A stretch of DNA of 64,000 nucleotides from Sulfurovaceae bacterium (GTDB lineage Bacteria > Campylobacterota > Campylobacteria > Campylobacterales > Sulfurovaceae). Numbering within the stretch: position 1 is the first letter of the stretch; every line of letters starts with the position of its first letter. Both the position numbers and the translations under genes were made by a program. Of this stretch, positions 9,313 to 18,749 are shown one piece after another. The stretch is taken from the NCBI GenBank assembly GCA_028714675.1, contig JAQTLV010000003.1:62001-126000 (forward strand), in the 5' to 3' direction. The notes beneath the pieces are model-generated. The model did not search any database. It was given only the letters and a program-made list of their open reading frames with translations, and was not told the DNA's origin.

Positions 9313-10251
9313 ATGTCTCTAAAATGTGCATTTGTATTTCCAGGTCAAGGCTCACAGGCTTTGAATATGGGGAAAGATTTTTTTGAAAATTCAAGTGAAG
9401 CAAAAGAGATGTTTGCTGCTGCAAAAGAGAGAACTAGTATAGACTTCGAAACTCTTTTATTTACTGAAAATGAAAATTTATCTCAAACAGAATTTACACA
9501 ACCTGCAATTCTTTTAATTAGTACTATTGCAAATAGGCTTTTTACGCAAAAAACAGGCATTGTCCCTACACTTACTATGGGGCACTCATTGGGAGAATTT
9601 AGTGCCCTCGTGGCAAGTGGAGCTATTGATGCTATTGATGCAGTTGAGCTTGTTAATCTTCGTGGCAAGTTAATGAGCGATGCTTGTTCAAAACAAGAGG
9701 TTGGGATGTTGGTCTCTCTCGCTTTAGATGATACAACAGTAGAGAAAATCTGCTCTGAAGCTAGAGAGAATGGCAAGCAAGTTTGGGCAGTTAATTATAA
9801 CAGTGATGGTCAGATTGTCATAGCAGGCATCAAAAAAGACCTCGAAGAGTTAGTTGATGTACTTAAAAATGCAGGAGCAAAAAGGGCAATGCTTCTTAAT
9901 ATGTCTGTTGCTTCACATTGTCCACTTTTGGATAGTGCCATAGAGCCTCTTGAAGCAAAACTATCCCAAATGCTAAAAGATAGTTTCATAGCTCCTGTTG
10001 TCTCAAATGTTACTGCAAGACCTTACAATACAAAAGCTGAGGCGCTTGAGCTTTTAACAAAACAACTTGTAATGCCAGTACTGTACAAACAGTCTGTAAA
10101 AAATATAGATGATATGATTGATTGTTATATAGAATTTGGGCATGGAAATGTTCTTAAAGGTTTAAATAAAAGCTCAACATCAAAACCACATTTTAATGTT
10201 AGCGATATGGCAAGTTTGCAAGCAACAATAGAAGCAATAAAAGAGCTATGA
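9313..10251 (+). CDS. fabD: Malonyl-CoA:ACP transacylase FabD
   Basis: Transfers malonyl from CoA to acyl carrier protein to feed fatty-acid elongation. The 312-residue product has the oxyanion motif FPGQGSQ near the N terminus, the nucleophile motif GHSLG at 90-94 (Ser92), Arg117 in LRGKLM, and the catalytic His202 in VASHCPLL. Length matches the family. AAGGAAG lies ahead of the ATG, and a TATAAT 32 bases upstream makes it the first gene of a run that continues into mtnN. Confidence 0.97.
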   Translation: MSLKCAFVFPGQGSQALNMGKDFFENSSEAKEMFAAAKERTSIDFETLLFTENENLSQTEFTQPAILLISTIANRLFTQKTGIVPTLTMGHSLGEFSALVASGAIDAIDAVELVNLRGKLMSDACSKQEVGMLVSLALDDTTVEKICSEARENGKQVWAVNYNSDGQIVIAGIKKDLEELVDVLKNAGAKRAMLLNMSVASHCPLLDSAIEPLEAKLSQMLKDSFIAPVVSNVTARPYNTKAEALELLTKQLVMPVLYKQSVKNIDDMIDCYIEFGHGNVLKGLNKSSTSKPHFNVSDMASLQATIEAIKEL

Positions 10252-10940
10252 TGAGGAAAATTGCAATTCTTGGAGCAATGAGAGAAGAGATAGATCCACT
10301 TCTATCTCATATGGATAATATCAAAGAGATTAATTATGCAAACAATACTTTTTATGAAGCTTCATACAAAGGAAAAGATGTTGTAGTTGCATATAGTAAA
10401 ATAGGAAAAGTTTTTTCGTCTCTTACAGCTGCCTTGCTTATAGAAAAATTTGGATGCGATATGTTATTGTTTAGTGGTGTTGCTGGAGCTATAAGTAGTG
10501 ATTTGAAAATCGGAGATTTGATAATAGCAGATGGGCTTTGTCAACATGATCTTGATATTACTGCTTTTGGACATCCACATGGGTATGTTCCAGAGGGAGA
10601 AGTTTGTATAATAGCAGATGTAAAACTAAGAGAAATAGCAAAATTGGTAGCCAAAGATAAAGGTATTGTTCTAAAAGAAGGAGTGATAGCAACAGGAGAT
10701 CAGTTTATATCCTGTAGTGACAAAAAAAACTGGATATATTCTACTTTTAAAGCCGATGCTTTAGAGATGGAGGGAGGAAGTGTGGCTGTTGTTTGTAATG
10801 CTCTAGATGTGCCATTTTTTATTCTCCGTGCCATTAGTGATAATGCAGATGGTAGTGCAGATATAGATTTTGATACATTTTTGGCTAGTAGTGCAAAGAT
10901 AAGTGCTGAATTTATACTGGATATGGTTGAGAGAATATGA
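10248..10940 (+). CDS. mtnN: 5'-methylthioadenosine/S-adenosylhomocysteine nucleosidase
   Basis: Cleaves adenine from methylthioadenosine and S-adenosylhomocysteine (in Campylobacterota also from 6-amino-6-deoxyfutalosine in menaquinone synthesis). The 230-residue product starts MMRKIAILGAMREEID, with the MtnN substrate-site Glu in the MREE segment. It has LLFSGVAGAI, the ribose-binding ALEMEGGSVAVV and ISDNADG with the catalytic Asp. The start overlaps the fabD stop by 4 bases; a second ATG follows at 10251. Translational coupling with fabD is likely. Confidence 0.95.
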   Translation: MMRKIAILGAMREEIDPLLSHMDNIKEINYANNTFYEASYKGKDVVVAYSKIGKVFSSLTAALLIEKFGCDMLLFSGVAGAISSDLKIGDLIIADGLCQHDLDITAFGHPHGYVPEGEVCIIADVKLREIAKLVAKDKGIVLKEGVIATGDQFISCSDKKNWIYSTFKADALEMEGGSVAVVCNALDVPFFILRAISDNADGSADIDFDTFLASSAKISAEFILDMVERI

Positions 10941-12040
10941 AAACAATATACACATATCTTATTTTGTCTTTAGCATTTTTAAATGCAAACAATGTCATTG
11001 AGGCATACGGGATAATAGATGATATAAAAATTCATATCAAGATCGAAAATTATGATAATGAATGCTCGGCACGATATTATTATGATTCTAAACTGCTTGA
11101 TATCCAATCAACAGAGTGTAAAATATATAAAAATAGATATGATGTTTATGTAAATCATGATATGAATGATAAGACAAAAAAAGCAGCCGATGGAGAGCAT
11201 TTTATTTTAAATATCAAAAATGGCTCAATAGATGGAAGTTGGCAAAATAACTCTTCAAAACCAAAAGTTGTGAGTCTAAAAATATCAAAAAAAAGCTATG
11301 ATAAATTTAGAAATGACAATCTAAGTTTTGGTAGAGATAAAATTCAAAATGTAAGTCAAAATAGAGAAATCGTTTGGATAAAAGAAAATCATAGTGACAT
11401 ATTATATCCTAGACTTGGCAATGGTTTTGGCAAGCAAGAGATTGTTGCAACAAATAATATACTTGAGAATATTCAAAAAGATATGATTATAGGGTATCTA
11501 ACGTGTGTAAGTCGATTTGATTATGGAAGTGGAATGGAAACAAACAATAAGTTAGAATTTGTAGGAAAAAATTTTATATCTATCGGCACATCTGATAACT
11601 ATTATTGTGGTGGTGCACATCCTGATTTTGGTTCATATGGCAATCTAGTTGAACTTAAAAGTGGCAAGAGTTATACAATAGATGAAATTTTAGCATTTGA
11701 TAAGGTTGTGCCTAAGTATAAAAGAGGTGACAATGATGAAAAATTTACTAAATATGCAGAGTATAGAGAGAAAAAGTTTGCTCCAACGATAAAGCGTTTG
11801 ATATTTGAAGAGCAAGGGTGGTCATTGGGTCAAAAGTTCAATGAAGATGAGTGTGACTATGGTGATGATGATGTGTGGGACTTTATATCATGGTATGCTA
11901 CCAAAGATGGACTTGCAATTATTCCTATTTTTGCACGAGTCAATCGAGCTTGTGAAGAGCCATTTGTGATTCCGTATAACAAACTTAGTAAATATAAAAA
12001 TCAAAATTTCCATTATAGGTTAGAAGATATTGCCAAATAA
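10937..12040 (+). CDS. Secreted protein with DUF3298/RsiV-like region
   Basis: A 367-residue exported protein of unknown function. A short signal peptide (about 1-17, ending in LNANN) is followed by an N-terminal beta-rich part. From about 175 the text resembles the DUF4163/DUF3298 pair found in RsiV-type proteins: ISIGTSDNYYCGGAHPDFG followed by LVELKSGKSYTIDEIL. Five cysteines are scattered in the mature part. It overlaps mtnN by 4 bases and ttcA by 11. No transmembrane helix follows the signal, so it is periplasmic or outer-membrane associated. The family call is by eye only. Confidence 0.65.
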   Translation: MKTIYTYLILSLAFLNANNVIEAYGIIDDIKIHIKIENYDNECSARYYYDSKLLDIQSTECKIYKNRYDVYVNHDMNDKTKKAADGEHFILNIKNGSIDGSWQNNSSKPKVVSLKISKKSYDKFRNDNLSFGRDKIQNVSQNREIVWIKENHSDILYPRLGNGFGKQEIVATNNILENIQKDMIIGYLTCVSRFDYGSGMETNNKLEFVGKNFISIGTSDNYYCGGAHPDFGSYGNLVELKSGKSYTIDEILAFDKVVPKYKRGDNDEKFTKYAEYREKKFAPTIKRLIFEEQGWSLGQKFNEDECDYGDDDVWDFISWYATKDGLAIIPIFARVNRACEEPFVIPYNKLSKYKNQNFHYRLEDIAK

Positions 12041-12827
12041 TATAAATATAAGTAAAAAATTACTGCAAGTTGCAGGTAAAACTAATGCAACATTTAAGCT
12101 AATAAAAGAGGGCGATAAAGTATTAGTTGGTCTTAGCGGAGGCAAGGACTCTTTGGCGCTCGTTCATATACTAAAATATATGCAAAGACATGCACCATTT
12201 AAATTTGAATTTGAAGCATGTACGGTGAGTTATGGGATGCCTGGTGAATCTTATGATTATCTTCATAATCATTGTTTAGAGCATGACATAAAACATACCA
12301 TTTATGATACAAATATTTTCGAGATATCAAATGATACGATTAGAGAAAATAGTTCATTTTGTAGCTATTTCTCTCGTATGCGAAGGGGCGCACTTTATAC
12401 TTTTGCCGAGCAAGGTGGATTTACGAAAATTGCTTTAGGGCATCATTTTGATGATGCAGTAGAGAGTTTTTTTATGAATATGTTTTATAACGGTTCTATG
12501 CGGAGTTTGGCTCCAATATATAAAACAAGCAGAGGATTTCATCTCATCCGACCTCTTATACAAGCGAGAGAATCACAGCTTCGTGCATTTGCCGATGAAA
12601 ATAATTTAAATACAATCGGAGATGAAGCATGTCCTGCAATGATGAAAAATGTTAAAATGCCTCATGCAAGAGAGGCTACAAAAGAGTGGCTAAAAGAGAT
12701 GGAGAGCAAACAAAAAAATCTCTTTAAAATGCTAAAAGCATCTTTTGAGCATATACATGATGATACTTTCTTTGATCCAACAAGATGGGTTAGAGATGAT
12801 ATTGATATAGAAAGTAGTGATAAGTGA
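12030..12827 (+). CDS. TtcA-family tRNA-thiolation-like ATPase
   Basis: An adenylating PP-loop protein of the TtcA/TilS class: SGGKDS at 36-41, GHHFDDAVESFFMNMF near 137-152 and RPLIQARE near 174-181. TtcA thiolates cytidine 32 of tRNA using a 4Fe-4S cluster held by three cysteines. Here the first is Cys111 in CSYFSRMRRG, but the usual second cysteine is Phe114; the later Cys201 (EACPAMM) is present. So the classic CxxC is CxxF. The best start is TTG at 12030, overlapping the previous gene by 11 bases; no ATG is available nearby. It overlaps the next gene by 4 bases. Substrate uncertain. Confidence 0.8.
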   Translation: MPNNINISKKLLQVAGKTNATFKLIKEGDKVLVGLSGGKDSLALVHILKYMQRHAPFKFEFEACTVSYGMPGESYDYLHNHCLEHDIKHTIYDTNIFEISNDTIRENSSFCSYFSRMRRGALYTFAEQGGFTKIALGHHFDDAVESFFMNMFYNGSMRSLAPIYKTSRGFHLIRPLIQARESQLRAFADENNLNTIGDEACPAMMKNVKMPHAREATKEWLKEMESKQKNLFKMLKASFEHIHDDTFFDPTRWVRDDIDIESSDK

Positions 12828-13777
12828 GTAGTGATAGATTTGTAGTTGATTGTGATAATCGTATTGATAAGATATTAGCAACTCATCTAAATGTTAGTCG
12901 CAATCAAGTAGAAAAACTTATAGAAAAAGGTTTTGTAAATATCAATGATAAGTTAGTGACAAAAACTAGTCAAAAAGTTCATACAGACGATGTAGTTTCT
13001 TATATTTTACCTGAGGCTAAACAGAAAGAAGCAATTAGTATAGATTTTGATATAGAGATTCTTTATGAAGATGAGTATCTTTTGGTGGTAAATAAACCAA
13101 GTGGTCTTGTAGTGCATCCAGCACCAAGTGTTAAAGAGCCGACATTGGTTGATTGGCTAGTGCAAAGAGGGATATCGCTATCTACGATATCAGGTGAGGA
13201 GAGGCATGGAATAGTCCATAGAATTGACAAAGATACAACAGGAGCCTTGGTAATAGCCAAAACTAATGAAGCTCACGAAGCACTTAGTCGTCAGTTAGAA
13301 GATAAGACAATGGGAAGGTACTATTTGGCAATCATTGATTATCCTTTAAAAGAAAATATTATAGTTGAAGCAAATATTGCAAGAAATAGCACAAATAGAC
13401 TAAAAATGGCAATAGCAGAAAGTGGTAGATTCGCAAAAAGTGCTTTTGCTAAACTTTGTCTTGGCAAAAATTCTATCGAACTTATAGCAGCTAAACTTTA
13501 TACAGGAAGAACACATCAAATAAGAGTTCATTTGGCACACTTGGGACGACATATACTTGGTGATACTCTTTATGGGTATAAAGGAAAAGAGATATCAAGA
13601 GTTTTTTTGCATGCAAGATTACTCTATTTTAAACACCCAAAAACCGGAGATATAATGGAATTTGAAGCTCCGCTTTTTGATGATATGAAAGAGTTTTTAG
13701 ACAATAATTTTGAAGCAGAATATAATGATTTAATAATACCAAATAATTTAAAAGGAGTATTTGATGCCTCATATTAA
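12824..13777 (+). CDS. RluD/RluA-family 23S rRNA pseudouridine synthase
   Basis: Isomerises uridine in structured RNA. The 317-residue product has an S4 RNA-binding domain (about 11-60, IDKILATHLNVSRNQVEKLI) and a catalytic domain with HRIDKDTTG at 132-140, whose Asp135 is the catalytic aspartate. ARLYTGRTHQIRVHLAHLGRHI-type text (here LYTGRTHQIRVHLAHLG) is also conserved. The combination fits RluD (helix 69 of 23S rRNA), but RluC-like specificity is not excluded. Start is GTG, overlapping the previous stop by 4 bases. Confidence 0.9.
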   Translation: MSSDRFVVDCDNRIDKILATHLNVSRNQVEKLIEKGFVNINDKLVTKTSQKVHTDDVVSYILPEAKQKEAISIDFDIEILYEDEYLLVVNKPSGLVVHPAPSVKEPTLVDWLVQRGISLSTISGEERHGIVHRIDKDTTGALVIAKTNEAHEALSRQLEDKTMGRYYLAIIDYPLKENIIVEANIARNSTNRLKMAIAESGRFAKSAFAKLCLGKNSIELIAAKLYTGRTHQIRVHLAHLGRHILGDTLYGYKGKEISRVFLHARLLYFKHPKTGDIMEFEAPLFDDMKEFLDNNFEAEYNDLIIPNNLKGVFDASY

Positions 13778-14942
13778 AACTAAGCCAATTTCCAATAATG
13801 AGCTTAAAAATAGAGCAATTAAATATCCAGATATTATAGAATTTGTAGCTAATTCTATAAATTATAATGAATCACTTATATCCATAAATTATGAAAACGA
13901 AAAGTTTTTTCTAGTATATAAATATGACGACAAGGAAGGTTTATTGAAATTTGAAAAAATTACAAGACCTTTAAAGTTAGCTACACTAAAAGAAGCAATT
14001 GGTAAAGTAGCAAAACTTCTTGAGCTTGAAATAGTAAGTTCAAATATAGAAAACTTAAATAAAAAGCCACCACTTTTTGCTTCAAGGTATTATAAAAAAA
14101 TAGAAGATTTTAAAGATATAGAATTTGATTTTGACAAAGTTGCAATTGAAGTTGGGTTTGGAAGTGGACGACATATACTTTATCAAGCCAATGCAAATCC
14201 AGATACACTTTACATAGGCATAGAAATTCATACTCCATCCGCACAACAATTACTTAAACAGATAGAGATTCAAAATCTAAACAATATCTGGGTAGTCAAT
14301 TATGATGCTAGGCTATTTTTGGAAATGTTGCCATCAAATATAGCAAAGCAAATATTTGTTCACTTTCCTATTCCATGGGATAAAAAGCCAAATAGAAGAG
14401 TAATAAGTGTTGATTTTGTTAGTGAGGCAATAAGAGTCTTGGATGTTGATGGTACATTAGAGCTTAGAACAGATAGTGATTTGTATTATAAATATTCTGT
14501 TGATATTTTTAGTTCATTTGAGAAAATAAAAATGCAGATACAAAAAAATTTTTCATTACCAATAATCAGTAAATATGAAGCTAGATGGAATAGACAAGAA
14601 AAAGATATTTATGATGTTATTATGGTTTGTAATGAAAAATCACAAGAGTTAAATAACAATTTCTTTTTTTCTTTTAATAAAATGAGTTATAATATAGATA
14701 TTGTAAATAACTTACCACATGAAAGCAATATTTATAAAAATTTTTTTATTCATTTTGAAAGATTTTATATGATAGGCAATGAATCAATATTGATTAAATG
14801 TGCTTTTGGTGATTTTGCAAAACCTGAACATAAATATATTATTTTAAATAAAAAAGATTGTTTTTATTATCACTCTATGCCAATTAGCTCTAGAGCTAAT
14901 TTCGATGCACACAATAAGATTAAGGAGCTGCTGGATGCCTAA
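13764..14942 (+). CDS. trmB: tRNA (guanine-N7)-methyltransferase TrmB, extended form
   Basis: Methylates G46 of tRNA using SAM. The 392-residue product is much longer than the 239-residue E. coli enzyme: an N-terminal domain of about 120 residues precedes the SAM motif EVGFGSGRH (129-137), and about 110 residues follow the core. The family motif FPDPW reads FPIPW (about 201-205), so the usual aspartate is Ile. RRVISVDFV follows, as in TrmB. The ATG at 13764 is chosen over TTG 13761 because AAAGGAG lies 6 bases before it. It overlaps the end of the pseudouridine synthase gene and the start of ftsE. Confidence 0.88.
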   Translation: MPHIKTKPISNNELKNRAIKYPDIIEFVANSINYNESLISINYENEKFFLVYKYDDKEGLLKFEKITRPLKLATLKEAIGKVAKLLELEIVSSNIENLNKKPPLFASRYYKKIEDFKDIEFDFDKVAIEVGFGSGRHILYQANANPDTLYIGIEIHTPSAQQLLKQIEIQNLNNIWVVNYDARLFLEMLPSNIAKQIFVHFPIPWDKKPNRRVISVDFVSEAIRVLDVDGTLELRTDSDLYYKYSVDIFSSFEKIKMQIQKNFSLPIISKYEARWNRQEKDIYDVIMVCNEKSQELNNNFFFSFNKMSYNIDIVNNLPHESNIYKNFFIHFERFYMIGNESILIKCAFGDFAKPEHKYIILNKKDCFYYHSMPISSRANFDAHNKIKELLDA

Positions 14943-15606
14943 TGTAGTCGAAGCAAAAGATTTATCTCTTTCATACGAAAAGGGACATACTGTTATTGAA
15001 AAAGCAAATTTTAATATAAGAAAAGGTGAGTTTGTTTTTATTACTGGACCAAGTGGTAGTGGAAAATCAACACTTCTTAAATCTATGTATGGAAGCATAA
15101 AACCAGATTCTGGACTACTTAAAGTTGGAGAATTGGATCTTAATAGTGTTACAACTTCAAAACTTCAAGAATTAAGAACGCATTTGGGTATTGTATTTCA
15201 AGATTATAAATTGGTAAACGAATGGACTGTTGCCAAAAATGTGGCACTTCCACTAATGATTGCTGGCTATTCGATGGATTTGCAGCAAACACAAGTTCAA
15301 AGACTATTAAAACATGTTAAGCTTAGTGATTATGCCAATAGATATCCTTTTGAGCTAAGTGGCGGAGAACAACAAAGAGTTGGAGTTGCAAGAGCATTGG
15401 CAAAAAATCCAATGATGATATTAGCAGACGAACCAACAGGAAATCTTGATGATTATTCTTCAAATGTAATTTGGGATTTATTGGAAAATGCTTGTGTGCA
15501 ACTTCAAACTACAGTAGTAGTTGTTACACATAAAATTCCTATGGTATTTTCATTGTCATATAGACATTTAATCTTAGAGAATAAGGGTGTTTATGAAGTC
15601 CATTAA
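14935..15606 (+). CDS. ftsE: Cell-division ABC transporter ATPase FtsE
   Basis: ATPase of the FtsEX complex, which drives septal peptidoglycan splitting through periplasmic activators. The 223-residue product has Walker [10 protein letters not shown] (38-46), the Q-loop in FQDYKLV, the signature LSGGEQQRV and Walker B MMILADEP, followed by TGNLD and the switch histidine VVVTHK. ATG 14935 is preferred over an upstream ATG at 14905 because AAGGAG lies 8 bases ahead and the protein then starts like other FtsE. It overlaps trmB by 8 bases and ftsX by 14. Confidence 0.94.
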   Translation: MPNVVEAKDLSLSYEKGHTVIEKANFNIRKGEFVFITGPSGSGKSTLLKSMYGSIKPDSGLLKVGELDLNSVTTSKLQELRTHLGIVFQDYKLVNEWTVAKNVALPLMIAGYSMDLQQTQVQRLLKHVKLSDYANRYPFELSGGEQQRVGVARALAKNPMMILADEPTGNLDDYSSNVIWDLLENACVQLQTTVVVVTHKIPMVFSLSYRHLILENKGVYEVH

Positions 15607-16408
15607 AAATCATCTAATGTTTATTTTGCCACTAGTTGCAATACTTCTAGGAATACAGTTTTTTTTGATATTTGAAAGATTGACAAATGCATATGAAGAG
15701 AAACTAAAAAATAGTTATACAATTTTAGCTGTTAGTGAAAAAGAACTTGCAACAAAAGATTTTCAAGCTATAAATTCAAATATTGCAAGTAGTATTAAAG
15801 TAGATAGAAAAGAAATTTTAAAAGAGATATCAGCTGGACAAAAACCAGAAGATGTAGAAGAGATTTTAAATTCATTACCAAATTTTTATAATATAAAATT
15901 GGCAAAATATTTAGATGCAACAGATATAAATAAACTTAAAAAACAGTTTATTGCTTCAGGCAAAGTTAAAAAAGTTGAAACTTTTGAGGGTAGCTACACA
16001 TCAAATTATAAACTTTTTAAATTCATTAAATTTATTTTGAATTTATTTATAGCATTTATGAGTATAGTAAGCTTATTTTTGGTTATTAAGCAGATGGAAG
16101 TTTGGGGGTATATCCATAGAGAAAGGATGCAAGTTATGGAGATATTTGGAGCACCACTTATGCTTAGAAGCGGAATACTATTTAGAGTGGCTTTTTTGGA
16201 TGCAATAATATCAACTTTAATAATTGTTGGTGTATTTTCATTTTTTAGTTACTATGGCATAGATGTTGGTGGTATAGATATAGTGGAGCAAAATAGTAAT
16301 TTATTGTTTTTGCCTCTTGATGGTGCCATACTGTTTTTGAGTGCTCTGCTTATGGTTGTCATATCTGTTTATAGTGTAGTAACATCATCCAAGGAAAAAG
16401 ATATATGA
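15593..16408 (+). CDS. ftsX: Cell-division membrane protein FtsX
   Basis: Membrane partner of FtsE. The roughly 271-residue product shows the FtsX layout: one N-terminal membrane helix (about 9-29), a periplasmic loop of about 115 residues, then three helices in the second half (near 145-168, 195-222 and 243-264). YIHRERMQVMEIFGAP lies in the coupling region between helices two and three. ATG 15593 was chosen; a GTG at 15587 would add two residues but has no better ribosome site. It overlaps ftsE by 14 bases and the EnvC-like gene by 4, so the three are coupled. Confidence 0.9.
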   Translation: MKSIKNHLMFILPLVAILLGIQFFLIFERLTNAYEEKLKNSYTILAVSEKELATKDFQAINSNIASSIKVDRKEILKEISAGQKPEDVEEILNSLPNFYNIKLAKYLDATDINKLKKQFIASGKVKKVETFEGSYTSNYKLFKFIKFILNLFIAFMSIVSLFLVIKQMEVWGYIHRERMQVMEIFGAPLMLRSGILFRVAFLDAIISTLIIVGVFSFFSYYGIDVGGIDIVEQNSNLLFLPLDGAILFLSALLMVVISVYSVVTSSKEKDI

Positions 16409-17751
16409 TTAGGATTTTACTTATCCTTGTTATAGTCTCTTTCGCTAATTGCAAAACGACAAACAATAAAAAACAATATACAAAAACATCATCTACTACG
16501 CTTAAGAAAATTAAGCAATCAACTTTAGCAATCAAACAAACCAATAATAATGCCTTGGTTATTAAGCGTAAATTAGAAAGTACAAAACAAGATATAAACA
16601 AGGCAAAAAACGAAATCAAGTTAATAGATGGAAAATTAACAAAATTATCTAAAGACTATGTTTTTACAGAAGAGGAATATAAGCAAATCAGCAAAGAGGT
16701 TGAAATGTATGAAATTGCTCTTAGAAAAGTAAGCGAAGATCTCGAAAAAAAACATAATGCCTTGATTATTTTATCCGCCGAACAATTATCTTTAAGTGTT
16801 GCTATAAAACAAGTTGGTGATGCAACAAAAGGCTCAATTATTTCTGGTGAATTTTATGAAAAGCAAAAATTGTTTAATCAAAAAAAGATTGCCAATCTAG
16901 AAAATGAAATATTGAAATTAGACAAGATAAAGAAACAAAGACTAACAAATGCACGAAATGCGCAAAATACATTAATTTTTATAAAAAAACAAAGACAAAC
17001 ATTTACTATACAAAAAACAAATCAAGAAAAAGAGATAATAGCATTAAATAGACAGGAAGAAAAATATAAAAAAGATTTAGATTCTATTACAAAAAGACAA
17101 GATGAGCTTCGCTCGACTTTGGTAAAATTAAACATATTAAGAGCTAATGAAGTTGCCCAAGCAGAAAAAAGAGCAAAAGAGCAAAGAGAAGCAATTGCTC
17201 TAGAAGTTGCAAGAAAGAAGAAACTTAGAGATGAAATAGCCAAAGCAAAAGAGATTGAAAAGAAAACTGGTAAAAAAGTAGACATTTCAAAACTGGCATC
17301 AAGTAAACAAAGTGATAGCGTAAAAAATATAAATTCATCATATCAAGCTATAACAACATCAAATTATAGTGGCGGGAAAACTATTTCTCCTATTGCTGGA
17401 GCTAGTGTTATAAAAAGATTTGGAACCTATGAAGATCCAGTTTATAAGATTAAAATATTTAATGAGTCAATCACACTCCAAGCACCTTCTGCTGATTCGC
17501 CTGTAGTTAGTGTAATGGATGGAAAAGTAGTTTATGCTGGCAATAGTAGTATGCTAGGAAAAGTTGTTGTAATAGCTCATGCTGGTAATTTACATACAGT
17601 TTATGCTGGATTATCTAAAATTCCTTCTACAATTACTGTTGGAAGAGCAGTTTCAAAGGGATATACAATAGGAAAAGTGTCCAGAAGATTAATCTTTGAA
17701 GCAACAAAAAATTCAAGACAAATAGATCCATTGCAATTGATTAAAATTTAG
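16405..17751 (+). CDS. EnvC-like murein hydrolase activator (degenerate LytM domain)
   Basis: A periplasmic coiled-coil protein with a C-terminal LytM/M23 domain. Signal peptide about 1-18; long Lys/Gln/Glu coiled coil about 25-310; LytM region about 325-448. In active M23 peptidases the domain carries HxGxD and HxH zinc ligands. Here the first site reads KIKIFNESITLQAP and the second HTVYAGLS, so both sets are lost. That matches EnvC, which is inactive itself and activates amidases under FtsEX control. It directly follows ftsX with a 4-base overlap. The likely client in the window is the amidase at 23225-24442. Confidence 0.87.
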   Translation: MIRILLILVIVSFANCKTTNNKKQYTKTSSTTLKKIKQSTLAIKQTNNNALVIKRKLESTKQDINKAKNEIKLIDGKLTKLSKDYVFTEEEYKQISKEVEMYEIALRKVSEDLEKKHNALIILSAEQLSLSVAIKQVGDATKGSIISGEFYEKQKLFNQKKIANLENEILKLDKIKKQRLTNARNAQNTLIFIKKQRQTFTIQKTNQEKEIIALNRQEEKYKKDLDSITKRQDELRSTLVKLNILRANEVAQAEKRAKEQREAIALEVARKKKLRDEIAKAKEIEKKTGKKVDISKLASSKQSDSVKNINSSYQAITTSNYSGGKTISPIAGASVIKRFGTYEDPVYKIKIFNESITLQAPSADSPVVSVMDGKVVYAGNSSMLGKVVVIAHAGNLHTVYAGLSKIPSTITVGRAVSKGYTIGKVSRRLIFEATKNSRQIDPLQLIKI

Positions 17752-17756
17752 TTTAA

Positions 17757-18518
<762 letters not shown>

Positions 18519-18534
18519 AGTAAAAGGAAAGAAA

Positions 18535-18744
18535 ATGATAAGATTAGAACAAGTTGCTGCAAAAGCTTTAGAAAAAGTTGGATTTGATAGATATCTTTTG
18601 GCATGTTCTGTTAGCAAAAGAGCAGCAGAATTAAGTGCTGGAGCACAACCATTGATTGATATGAATGTTAAAAAAATGAAAAATACAGATATTGCTCTTT
18701 TGGAAATAGCTGAAGGAAAAATTACAGTAACTATGGAAAGTTAA
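18535..18744 (+). CDS. rpoZ: RNA polymerase omega subunit
   Basis: The small omega subunit, which helps fold and hold beta-prime and forms part of a ppGpp site. The 69-residue product starts [22 protein letters not shown] and contains [17 protein letters not shown], the conserved helix. AAAGGAAAG precedes the ATG. spoT begins 5 bases after its stop, the common rpoZ-spoT arrangement. Confidence 0.95.
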   Translation: MIRLEQVAAKALEKVGFDRYLLACSVSKRAAELSAGAQPLIDMNVKKMKNTDIALLEIAEGKITVTMES

Positions 18745-18749
18745 TTTTT

